Assembly (NCBI GenBank): GCA_023212725.1
Contig: JALBYF010000045.1
Location: forward strand, 1 to 64,000
Reading direction: 5' to 3'
DNA length: 64,000 bases
Source of the DNA: Tranzscheliella williamsii
Lineage: Eukaryota; Basidiomycota; Ustilaginomycetes; Ustilaginales; Ustilaginaceae
This document shows positions 49,001-57,218 of this stretch, in pieces; the first letter of the stretch is position 1; every line of letters begins with the position of its first letter. Below the pieces are notes generated by a model. That model saw only the letters and a list, made by a program, of their open reading frames with translations, was not told the DNA's origin and did no database searches. Both the position numbers and the translations under genes were made by a program.

Positions 49001-49649
49001 GCCACTTGAGATTGAGACCCTGGCGTTCGAGATCTCTTTCGCTAAGGCGAAGGAAGGCCCTACCTCCCATTCGGGAGGATCGCACATAGGCGGTCACGTC
49101 CTCAACTACTGGGCGAGGTACAAGTCCAAGTACATGTGTCAGATAGAGAGCCACCTGCGAAGGGGACCAGATTTTGGGATTCGGAGGCAGATTGGAGACG
49201 GCTTCGGCCAGATGCTCAAACTCTGACGTGGATCGCGGCAGGTGGCCCGAGGCAGCGTGGAGGTCAGGCAGGGGAGCTGCGCTGGACATCCGATGGATAG
49301 TGTTCACGTGTTGTGGTAGGTCGGCCAAATGCTTGGGAGGACTGGGAGAGGAGCTGAGGGAAACGCGAGGCGAAGGTGGCGTGAGTGGAACATTGTACAT
49401 GACCTTGGCAGGGGAGGCGCAGGGGTCTGCGGTCTTGCTCTGGAGGCCCATAGGGCGCGAGCGAGTTGAGGTAGACATGGAGGTAGAGCGGGTGAGGTAT
49501 GAGTAGCCTTCGAAAACCTGGCCACCCGGACTGAAGCCCGCCATCTTTGGGGCTGACTTGTCCGAGGTAAAGGCGCCGCTGGACTTGGTCTTCAGCGAGT
49601 AACGAGGCCGAGACGGCGTAGACATGGCCGAAGAAGCTGGTGCCGACAT
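46074..49649 (-). CDS. SAM-domain protein with C-terminal membrane anchor
   Basis: 1191 residues, single exon. A SAM domain lies at about 158-230 (WSPSQVALYLTHVLGLVPR...GRAFLRLSERDLERQGLNLKWRKLMIEATRKLR). Then comes a long acidic, Ser-rich region without recognisable domains, a short coiled-coil-like segment near 1015-1030, and one hydrophobic helix at about 1160-1182 (LGAIPAYMLGLGAGVGFVLV) with a short basic tail. This suggests a tail-anchored protein with its bulk in the cytosol. Fungal SAM proteins of this layout are uncharacterised to my knowledge. It converges on TUP1, with 233 bp between stops. Confidence 0.8.
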   Translation of the reverse strand: MSAPASSAMSTPSRPRYSLKTKSSGAFTSDKSAPKMAGFSPGGQVFEGYSYLTRSTSMSTSTRSRPMGLQSKTADPCASPAKVMYNVPLTPPSPRVSLSSSPSPPKHLADLPQHVNTIHRMSSAAPLPDLHAASGHLPRSTSEFEHLAEAVSNLPPNPKIWSPSQVALYLTHVLGLVPRPVVEDVTAYVRSSRMGGRAFLRLSERDLERQGLNLKWRKLMIEATRKLRRDALRGRIWGNDSDSLRWPKTAGELEREEDDDAHHPEGEDERTTDGITKSSKATSKLTLKRMRDSKRVRGMIMAFQTSPTKEDNLSSHAPINAPYGEGYVREQADALLTEAEQKKLSLRRPMHTRRSAADLPWLKDDGHDVLDQSEDIQALLHSLTGQEAEDLARELGLDDLPDSSVDGTFNDAKDTVVRRQGSSESAKVAMVSTLTRYSKQDADSSVSECSGTDSELETPEQPSGHKGHRPRYSLLDEDIIRAIMAEASTESETPHASVQESGKAEAVSPLKRSNTTASIVRPERPYRASLYTDDELSAIASLSVHARTESSRELAHDLLTSDAVEDAMDGIASPNFGTARLRPVEDKAVSAPLPAFEAPGSFGAERPTVTSLDALEDDYVFEVPASVASKPLSKTGSVRRPGSKATFGSKRGKAILSMLNDADGTEGNPFSPLPGARASAAGSLSLRRHESAGKKTGKAEDEEGWGGTVGRTFSRKSLNSVFLPPSIVPAAPSTMGRSRGSMAIRKQHLERVASEADGEAFHAELERFEAAEGTNLSNLHESVELPLEQYGDVGPFSTSEAEPLQQRLSSHSVSLQSSQNEGQKGKHDEDLTADEVVGALEVQLDEPSASHVIVDADLDADLHASFTEIDAAVLTAEEEAGDEPTCSEPAPASALDDAATVEDTQHECHGTGSSTIEETTGSEPAPIAMALASESAETPDAAADVEFQAADVRDRNAVDKSGTKILVPLTVIEAHPSGTGSITKRSMVMVDRKRFENLAQRMTDLETQLDSVPASSASGSRPSSLSIEGSTGLRALFEAGADAGEGAPSRDADDLVRQANVLPYHEGLASLCEGDRLHNDAGCRNGSLEAVAAGSNEAEEAPQPGGAPWGWRAYVSPARWAAYLCTLNPYYAAARTAPDEPDLTDLLASPESAHERHLLALGAIPAYMLGLGAGVGFVLVRDVLAPRLARP

Positions 49650-50801
49650 GTTGTACGGATGTTGACACGCGCGTAAGGCCTATCCGACGTCGGTGAAACG
49701 GAGTGAGTATCAGAGCAGGAGGAGCAAGACGAGAAAAGTGTTCGTTAAAGTCGTTAAAGTCGTTCAGAAGTCGTCAAATGAGATTGGGTACGAGCCGCAG
49801 AGCAAAAGCTGTGCTGCTGCCGTTGAATGTGGTGGTGTTGAAGGAGGCTGGGGTGCAAGACAAAGGGGACGTTTAGAGGCCTCTGATTGCATTTTGTTCA
49901 AGGGTGCAGTGGCAAGCCATCCAACACTCAGACATCTTCAGACCCCTAATTGCATTAGATTGATCTGAACTTGTAGAGATAAAAGTTAGCGTTAGTTGTT
50001 AGCTCAATTCAAAGTCCTCTCTGCCGTAATGCGACAGCTGAAGTCCACATCCTCCTGGTACCGGTTTTGGAACACAAAATCCAAAAAAATGTTTGATTAG
50101 ATTGTGACAGCTGCAAGGTTGAGAACTGCCTTCTCCCTAGCTGCGCAGCGCACGCCTCAGGGGGCAAGCCCCGGCTGGATCTAGGTGTTCTGGGAGGCAG
50201 CAATGCAGCCATTGCATGGTGATGGGGTTGGCGGCAGCGATGACTGCGAGGGTCACTGCCCCTGTCTGCTCCTCTCAGGCGGAAACACAATGGAAGTAGG
50301 CTGCTTGCTACACGCTCGCTTGTCGAATAGGGGTCCAGCAGGAGGTGCACGCATTGGAATTAACATGCATCACGTTCCCGAAAGGGTGTGCCATGACATC
50401 CGCGCTTGCATGCGTGCGTGTACGCAGACGAACCGGCTGAGTTCAAAAACCGTCAGAGTGCTTCACCGCAACGCAGAGCTGTGTGGGATGTTGAGGTTAG
50501 GTTGAGTGTGCAAGCCGCGGAACCACAAGCAAAGCCGTCCAGTTCAATCATAAATTAGACTCAGAAATCACAGGTTGCGAATTGATACGTGATTTCCACA
50601 GCTTGGCTTTGAGGACCGCAGCTCTCCTCCACTTGGGCAGTCAGCTTCGTCCGGTTTTGGCGTCATGATGCTGTGACCCTTGCGAATCACAGGTGATCAG
50701 CATCATTTATTGTGCCTTTGTGATCACTCTCCGCGAAACTCTGTCGCGAGGGCTTGCACTTGGGCCTGACTGAGCCCTTCAGCTCAGCTGCTACATCGAG
50801 G
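49650..50801. other. Divergent intergenic region between SAM protein and pfkB protein
   Basis: About 1.15 kb. It holds a two-copy 9-bp direct repeat (GTCGTTAAA-type, near 49.74-49.77 kb) and, at 50.56-50.73 kb, several AATCACAGGT/GTGATC motifs in direct and inverted orientation. No supported ORF or RNA gene. Confidence 0.45.
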
Positions 50802-52022
50802 ATGGCACAGCATGCTAAGCCAGTCCGGCTGGGCACGATGGGTATGTTCATCATCGATACCTTCCGTTTCATCGATCCCGCCACGGGGGTTGATCTTGGC
50901 AACAAAGGCATGCAGGATCAGATCGGCGGGGGAGGCTGTTATTTTGCCATCGGCGCGCGGATGTGGCTGCCGCCTAGCAGTATCCAGATGATTATCGACC
51001 GAGGCTGCGACTGGAGTCCAGCCAACCAGGCTGTGCTGGATCGCTACGACCAGACGCCTTCCGCCACGCCCTCGCCAACTGCATCCATGTGGTGTTACAG
51101 GTCAAGGCCAGATGCCACCACCCGCGCCGTCAACATCTACAAAGGAGAGCAGCGTGGCTTCGACTACCTCTCCCGAAAGATCCGGCTCGAGCCATCGGAT
51201 TTGCTCAAGTGCAGCCCCGTCATCCCACCCCTGTTGCCACAGTGGATTCATCTGATCTGCTCGCCGGAAAGGGCTCTGGAAACGTTATCGCAGCTGGAGC
51301 GCGTGGCAGCTGACGCATTGAACCAAGGTCATACCTATGAGCCGCCGAATCTCGTCTACGAACCCATACCCGACTCTTGCGTCGTCGCGAATCTGCAGGA
51401 TTGTATTACGGCAGCCGCGAGCACGGCTGTTTTCAGCCCAAACCACGAGGAGGCAGCCTCCCTGTTGGGGCTCACTGACGAGTGGAATGCGCTGCTCAGC
51501 AGTGGCCCGCAAGGCAGCCGCGGGTCGGACGTAGCTATACTCGACTTTATCGAGAAAAAGCTGGCTCATGGATTTGCTGATCTGATCAGCCAGTGCGCTG
51601 TTGAGCAGAACGGCGCAACGGTGTTCGGCCCCATCATCTGTATCCGTAGCGGTGCCTGGGGCTCTGTGGTCGGTCGAGACGGAATTGGCTTTTTCCGCAT
51701 TCCTGCATGGCATGCTTCAGCGGTCGACCCCGACCTGGCTCGGCGGTGTGACTACAGCGCAAGCAAAATCAAAGACGTTACCGGAGCTGGCAATGCCTTT
51801 TTGGGCGGGTTGAGCGCTTACTTGGTCCAAAGCGAGAGAGATGCCTCACTTGACCAGCCCCAGAGACTGAAGAACGCCGCCATGCACGGGAGCGTCTCCG
51901 CTTCGCTCGTTCTCGAGCAGCTTGGCTTGCCTCACTTTGAGGTCAAGGACGGAGCCGAGCTGTGGAACTCACAAGCCGTCTCTGATCGGTACCAAGTACT
52001 GAGACATCGCATAGAATCGTAG
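50802..52022 (+). CDS. pfkB-family carbohydrate kinase-like protein (MAK32-like)
   Basis: 406 residues, single exon from the first in-frame ATG (the frame opens at a TTG at 50754). N-terminal LGTMGMFIIDTF and DQIGGGGCYFAIGARMWLP match the ribokinase/pfkB fold start. The C-terminal signature is DVTGAGNAFLGGLSAYL. Here the usual catalytic Asp of GAGD is Asn331 (GAGN), as I recall for yeast Mak32. Mak32 is a pfkB relative linked to maintenance of the L-A killer dsRNA virus, so sugar kinase activity is doubtful. Length and layout fit the Mak32 group better than ribokinase or adenosine kinase. Confidence 0.82.
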   Translation: MAQHAKPVRLGTMGMFIIDTFRFIDPATGVDLGNKGMQDQIGGGGCYFAIGARMWLPPSSIQMIIDRGCDWSPANQAVLDRYDQTPSATPSPTASMWCYRSRPDATTRAVNIYKGEQRGFDYLSRKIRLEPSDLLKCSPVIPPLLPQWIHLICSPERALETLSQLERVAADALNQGHTYEPPNLVYEPIPDSCVVANLQDCITAAASTAVFSPNHEEAASLLGLTDEWNALLSSGPQGSRGSDVAILDFIEKKLAHGFADLISQCAVEQNGATVFGPIICIRSGAWGSVVGRDGIGFFRIPAWHASAVDPDLARRCDYSASKIKDVTGAGNAFLGGLSAYLVQSERDASLDQPQRLKNAAMHGSVSASLVLEQLGLPHFEVKDGAELWNSQAVSDRYQVLRHRIES

Positions 52023-52354
52023 AAGGCATACAACTGTAGACTATCCATCGTTCATACCATACCGAGTATAGCTTCCGCCAGCAGAGCCAACTAGCTGTAG
52101 GCTGACAGCTGCACATTCAATAACAGGCTGAGAAGGTGAAGTTTGAATACCTGCGGTCGAGTAAGACATAGAGGAAAAGCTACGGTGTTAAAGTATTTTC
52201 GAAGGCGTCTTCTCGGAAGGAGGCCTGCCGACGTTATTCTATTCCGATAAGCCAGCAGCAGCTCGTGTGATTTGCTAGCAGAGCTGCGTCGCCATTGCCG
52301 TCTTGGCTGTGGACAACGACTTACTTGCCAACCAGAACGCACCTGCACGACGAA
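52023..52354. other. Intergenic region between pfkB protein and four-span membrane protein
   Basis: 332 bp between two plus-strand genes; no notable motif or ORF. Confidence 0.5.
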
Positions 52355-52934
52355 ATGGCGCACCCACAGACCGCCTTCGCACCTCAGCAGCAGCTTGGCG
52401 GTGGCGCTTACTCGGCGCTGAACATCGTCTGGCTGCTGCACGCTGCGATCGAAGGACCCACGGCGTTCCTGGGCCTGTTTTTCACGGACGGCCTCAGCTT
52501 CAAGGACGAGATTACAGACACCCTTGCCGTCGTTATCAAGGTAGGTAGTTGCCAGGCTGACATCCCAGCGTCGCACTTGTCACTGACATCCGCGTGTGTT
52601 GATTGGGTCTTGGCAGCTCTACAGCAGTCTGGCCCTGTCGCTGGCCATCGTATGTGTGCTGCTGTACGGGCTACCAGACTACCTGCCCGGCAAACGCGCC
52701 GCTGCGATTCTGCTCCTGCTCTACCACGGCGCTACCTCGTCAATCCTGCTCAACGCGGAACCGTTCATCGCGTTTACCTTCCCGCAAGAGCTTGCCAAGC
52801 ACGGTGTGCGTGTCGAGACGGTTTTCGGCGTCGCCCACGGCCTGCTCTCCCTCCTCACTGTATCATGGTGGCAGGCATCGCTCGGCTCCGTTCAAGCCCA
52901 GTCAACACCCACTGTCGGTGGCAAGAAGAAGTGA
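52355..52934 (+). CDS. Four-span integral membrane protein of unknown function
   Basis: Two exons: 52355-52540 and 52617-52934, with a 76-nt intron (GTAGGT...GGCAG). 167 residues. Not recognised. Four hydrophobic segments are visible: about 20-40 (ALNIVWLLHAAIEGPTAFLGLF), 60-80 (LYSSLALSLAIVCVLLYGL), 87-105 (AAAILLLLYHGATSSILL) and 128-148 (VFGVAHGLLSLLTVSWW). The tail is short and lysine-rich (GGKKK), which could act as a KKxx-like ER retrieval signal although the exact pattern is not met. The exon join is clean (VIK-LYSSLAL) and the frame is kept. Confidence 0.75.
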
Positions 52935-53121
52935 CGACACTCGTTCTCCGCTTTGCGACTCTGTAAACTATAACGCAGAAAACGTGGCCGCTCGCTCCTC
53001 TAGCATCGACGATACGGCTTTGTTTCTGCTTAAGGCGGTGACTCGCAGAGCTGTGAAGCTACGCGGCCGAGAAGGCAAATGGCCGATGATAGGCGATCAT
53101 CCACTAGGGTTCACGCGTTAC

Positions 53122-53163
53122 TGGAAACGCGTTTCCAATGTCGCTGAAATCACTGCGTTTCCA
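53122..53163. repeat. Left subterminal repeat cluster of the CACTA-type element
   Basis: Three copies of the 9-mer GCGTTTCCA (or complement). The first two overlap as a perfect 16-bp palindrome TGGAAACGCGTTTCCA (53122-53137); the third is at 53155-53163. In CACTA elements such motifs bind transposase. Confidence 0.75.
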
Positions 53164-53821
53164 CTACCTTTACAAACGCGATTCCATATGCAGTGAAATC
53201 GCAGTGATTCAACTGTGATTCCAGCACTGCACTGGAATCGCTGTGATTGCACCCATGCTTGCAGACCGCTTACTTAGTGTAACGCTAGTATTACGCTAGG
53301 TTGACATAGCTGCTGACGCAATTTAGTCGTGCGAGAGAGTTATTGGAGAGCGAGCTATAGAGAGCTCGGACCAAGACATTGCTGACATAGCTCAGTCAGC
53401 AGCGACTAGCTTGCATCATCCTCCAGCATCATCCACCAGCATCGTCCTCCAGCAGACTGAAGTTATATATAGAGAGGTATTGCCTTTGTCGCTGTTGCCC
53501 TTCTACCACCACCATCACTTCATCAGTGATGGTGAGTCGAGACCTCCGGCTTGTACCCCTTACTCAGTTTGAGCTTTATGGACCATTGCCACTAACCCTA
53601 ACCGTAGCCGTAGCTGTTATCACCCTTAACCATCATTGTTAGCAGCTTTGTCGTGATCAGCATCGTCGTTCCACCATTACTTAGCCATAGACACTGCCGT
53701 AGACACTTTCGCCCAACCATAGCTGTAGCTGCTACTATCTTAAGCACGCAACCATAAGGAATGAATAGCAGTCATTTGCATATATGGGCCAAAATCCTGC
53801 GTGGGATCCGGAAAACTCAGC

Positions 53822-53863
53822 CTGACAAATGCTGACAAATACAGCTGACAAATGCTGACAAAT
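53822..53863 (+). repeat. Short direct repeats CTGACAAAT inside the transposon
   Basis: Four copies of CTGACAAAT at about 53822, 53832, 53845 and 53855, arranged as two tandem pairs separated by a few bases. Confidence 0.75.
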
Positions 53864-53915
53864 ATGAAGAAGTTTGAACTTTGCAGCACGTGGCATGTTT
53901 GTTGCTGGAATCACC

Positions 53916-54044
53916 GCGTTTCCACTGCGTTTCCAGATACTAGTGGAAACGCAGTGCAAACGCAGTGATTTAATAGAGCGTACAATCACTTGTGGAATCT
54001 CTGTGATTTCACTCCGCTGGAATCACACTACAAACGCGTTTCCA
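53916..54044. repeat. Right subterminal repeat cluster of the CACTA-type element
   Basis: Four copies of GCGTTTCCA or its complement at 53916, 53927, 53944 and 54036, with further CTGGAATCAC-type motifs. Two of the copies form a 13-bp inverted repeat, CACTGCGTTTCCA with an 8-nt spacer and TGGAAACGCAGTG. Confidence 0.75.
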
Positions 54045-54065
54045 CAGGCGCGTTAAACCCTAGTG

Positions 54066-55052
54066 ATCGTGCTTTTCGATAATGGTCAATGCACGCCAGT
54101 AGCACAGAGCAGTGTGATAAATGTTAAGGTGGAAAGTGCTGGAGCGTTACAGCTGTACTCATAACCAGGGGAGCTGCAAGAAGCCGAAGGTCCGCATATC
54201 GTGGCTGCGCGGGAGCAGCCGCACTTTGAATATTTGAAGACACCCAAATTAGCAGCTGTGTTGCTCTATGCGCGTTGCCGAAGACACTCTATTATGTCAG
54301 GCAAGTGTTGCTTTGCCGCGAAGAACGTCCTACGCCGCCCGCCGGCTCGTCCGCGTCTCCACACCCTGTCCTTGTGCGGATCCCGCGGCCAACTCGCCTG
54401 TCTGCATTGCCTCTCCCATTTGTCGTTAGCAGCTTGAATTGCTGCCGCACAGCTGTCGTCGGAGTTGCCGTCTAGCATATAGGAGCTAGACTAGCCTAGC
54501 TTGTGTGCTGCAGTCTAGGCCTGAGCCGGAAGCTGTGGCCCTTTCAAGATTAGTTATGCATCCTGACACCGCCTCTGCCTATCATCACAGTACTTTGCCC
54601 TTGCAAATAGAGCATGTTGGGTATAATGGCTGGGTCTCGCATAGCCACGACGCTGCACGTACAATTATAGCCGCGCCCTCAGACTGCAGATATTTGGTGC
54701 TCCTGGCCAAGAGTGGAATAGTTGCGTTTGCAAAGTGGCTTCATTCTGCAGGCGCGCGTGCATGGGTGTGAAAGAGAAGAGGGGAGCGGCGCTCGGGCCC
54801 AGAAGGGTGCGAGCGGAGCGGCTTGCAGTATTGGGGCGTTGCTTGCCTGCTGGCGTCAGGAAAGGCGCGGGCAGAAGCAACCCTGAACCGCGCAAAGCAG
54901 AGGCCCTCGCCCGCACTGCTTGCGCTCACGGTGCAAGACGAGGCCGCACAGCCACTGCTGCCGTCAGCGCCGAACAATGTGTCTGGCCGCCTGCGTGCAC
55001 GAAGCATCGCCCGCACAGTCCAGGCACTTTACTGGAGTCCCTCTGCTGGTCC
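54066..55052. other. Intergenic region between transposon and CipC-like gene
   Basis: About 1 kb. It holds a near-palindrome of CTAG-rich sequence at 54.48-54.50 kb. Two overlapping ORFs at 54.7-55.1 kb on opposite strands have no recognisable product. Otherwise it is presumably the upstream region of the CipC-like gene. Confidence 0.5.
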
Positions 55053-55061
55053 ATATATATA
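55053..55061 (+). promoter_or_regulatory. TATA box of CipC-like gene
   Basis: ATATATATA about 94 bp upstream of the ATG at 55155, in GC-rich surroundings, at a position suited to a TATA box. Confidence 0.55.
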
Positions 55062-55154
55062 CTTGCATTGCAGCCTAGGGGAGTCTGACCGCACACACAA
55101 CACTCCAACACACCGCCCCCTGAACTCGCTCCTGCCCAGCTAGCACTTGACAAG

Positions 55155-55604
55155 ATGTTTGGATTCAACAACCACGAAGAGGCGGCCGACTTTGTCTGTA
55201 GGTATTCTGGCGTGTGCGCGTTGCGAGCAGGATGCTGACCGACGACGGGTTTGGGGCGTGCGCAGACAACCAGAACCCGCAAGAGCACGAGGCCAAGTTC
55301 ACGCACGAGGCTGTCGGATTCGGCGCGGGCTTTGTCGCGATGCGCGAGTACGAACAGGCACAAGAGCGCAAGGGCGAGCAGCCTAAGCACGAGTTCGCCA
55401 AGGAAATGCTTGCCGGCATCGCCGGCGCCGAGGTCGACAAGTAAGTCACACTCCCCCGACCCACATGCCTCCGACCCGCGCTGATACATTGGCCGCTACA
55501 GACTCTTCGAAACCAAGGGCCTCGACTTCCTCGACCGAGAGAAGGCAAAGCACCACGCCCGCGAGCAGGCCGAGCAGCTCTACGACCAGCGCTACGGAAA
55601 CTAA
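55155..55604 (+). CDS. CipC-like stress-response protein (DUF3759)
   Basis: Three exons: 55155-55197, 55266-55440 and 55502-55604, with introns of 68 and 61 nt (GTAGGT...CGCAG; GTAAGT...TACAG). 106 residues, begins MFGFNNHEEAADFVYN and continues HEAKFTHEAVGFGAGFVAMREYE, KHEFAKEMLAGIAGAEVDKLFETKGLDFLDREKAK and HHAREQAEQLYDQRYG. This is the compact CipC/DUF3759 family, first seen as an antibiotic-induced protein in Aspergillus and often abundant under stress. Its biochemical role is unknown. The TATA box and small size fit a highly inducible gene. Confidence 0.92.
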
Positions 55605-56124
55605 ATCCGCCCACATTTCAGCGCGCAGTTGTGCTACACGTAGCCCAGCAATAATCACAATCACATCCCCAGCCTCTAGACCCTTACTGACTGTACACAT
55701 GAGGGAAAGAATGCCAAGTATGCGCTTCGCTTACGATCACGAGCGCAAACAGTAGGAATAGGGATCAGTGTGAGTTGCGAGTGGCCATGTGCTAAGCGCG
55801 ACATGTGAGATTCGGTTGATGCGAGCATCCTCAGAGGAAAGTGACAGGAGGATTCGGACGAGAAGTTGGCCGAGCTTAGATCTGGAATCTCTCAACCCCA
55901 TTGAGAACAATTCGAGATCAGCGCAGGAACAAACGCCCCAAATCCGATGCCAGATCTAGAGGCTGTCACGGTCGGTAGGCACATACATGGCAGTCAAGAG
56001 CGTACCTAATAGAGCAAAGAGAGACAGTTCACAAAGTTCAGCAAGAGGACGTGGCGTAGCGTACGCAGCGGGAATGGAGCGATGGGAAGAACACGGCAGC
56101 TTGGGATGATGGCGCGCGGCGGAC
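55605..56124. other. Convergent intergenic region between CipC-like and HP1-like genes
   Basis: 520 bp between convergent stop codons; no supported feature. Confidence 0.5.
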
Positions 56125-57218
56125 CTATCGGACGCGGGAAGAGGGGTTTGCGAAACGAACATGCTTTTCATAGAACTGGATGACCTTTTGTGGGCATTTC
56201 TTGTTGGCCACATGGTTGGGCACCCAGATCAGCGGGCCCGCAAGGCCCTCATCGACAAAGCCGACCTTGTTCATGGCGCGTGTCCACGAGGGATCCTCCT
56301 CGAACTGAAGGTGGCTCTTGAGCTGCGAGTCTTCCGGATCCCTCTGCATGTTGACTACCGAGCTCACCAGATCCTCCCAGTCGTCCTGCCGCTCGTAGTG
56401 TTGCAGGAAGCGGGCGCGAATCTTGGCCATTGCCTTCTCACGCTTCTCGGCTTCGATCTCTTCGTCCGACATGGCCTCCTCGTCTCGGCCGTCATCAACC
56501 GAGCCGCGCTTGTCCCTCGAAAACGAGAGCCGGCTTTGTTTATTGCTGCCGGAGCTGGGTCTTCCTCGGCCTTTCGCGGATGCCTTGCGGGCTTTTGTCA
56601 CTTGCACATCCTCCCCGTCGTCCTCTTCCATCTCCACGTCGTCATCGTCTTCGTCAGTGTCGGGCATGCTGCGCTTCTTGGGCGAGTCTCGCTTTCGGAT
56701 GGTGCTTTCAAACTTCTTAGGCTGCGATTTGGAAGGCTGCTTCTTCCAGTAGTCGTCGATGACATCGGCAGGCAGATTTCCCTCTGGCTCCCATGTGTTA
56801 TCGTTTTCGGACCAACCTTTCCACTTGATGAAATATTCCATCTCCCACTGTTGGCCGAAGAGCATGGCAGCGAAACAGAGATCAGCGAGGGTTAGTATAT
56901 ACCGGTCGAGTGGAGATGCACAAGGCCGCTGAAACAGAGCAGGGGGCGAGGCGATCCGATGCTTACCGCTTCTTTGCCCTTGACATGGCGATGGTCCTTG
57001 ATCAGTTCGATCTCGTACTCATCCTCTGCCTCCTCGTCTTCCTGATCAGAGATCTCAATTGGCTCTGCAACTTTGGCCCTCGATGATGACTTCTTTGGCG
57101 GCACAGGATCCTCGTCGTCATCAGAGAGATAAAGCGCACCGCGGGCTGGACTTTTCCTACCGTTTGCCTTGGAGGGCGAGGAGCTTGCAGAAGCGGTGCT
57201 TCGACGTGGGGCCACCAT
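56125..57218 (-). CDS. HP1-like heterochromatin protein (chromodomain plus chromoshadow domain)
   Basis: Two exons: 57218-56967 and 56847-56125, with a 119-nt intron (GTAAGC...CAACAG) that falls inside the chromodomain. 324 residues as called. The chromodomain reads EYEIELIKDHRHVKGKEAWE then MEYFIKWKGWSENDNTWEPEGNL, with aromatic cage candidates Tyr and two Trp. A Lys/Ser-rich hinge follows. The C-terminal chromoshadow domain reads WTRAMNKVGFVDEG, LIWVPNHVANKKCPQKVIQFYEKHV. HP1/Swi6 proteins bind methylated H3K9 and compact heterochromatin. Start uncertain: the frame stays open to 57560 but only from a GTG, and I found no clear upstream exon, so the first in-frame ATG is used. Confidence 0.88.

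Larger units (their letters stand above)
53102..54065. mobile_element. Non-autonomous CACTA/EnSpm-type DNA transposon
   Basis: 964 bp. The left end starts CACTAGGGTT and the right end finishes AACCCTAGTG, its exact reverse complement. The inverted repeats continue imperfectly to about 33 bp with a shared TGGAAACGCGTTT block. The insert is flanked on both sides by ATC (53099-53101 and 54066-54068), a 3-bp target duplication. The subterminal regions carry seven copies of GCGTTTCCA in either orientation. CACTA...TAGTG ends, a 3-bp duplication and subterminal repeats define the CACTA superfamily. No transposase-like ORF is inside, so any mobility would depend on an enzyme encoded elsewhere. Confidence 0.85.

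Noticed and set aside
53592..53603. CTAACCCTAACC as evidence for a nearby telomere
   Set aside because: Only two repeat units, inside a transposon and between housekeeping genes; no subtelomeric features are present.
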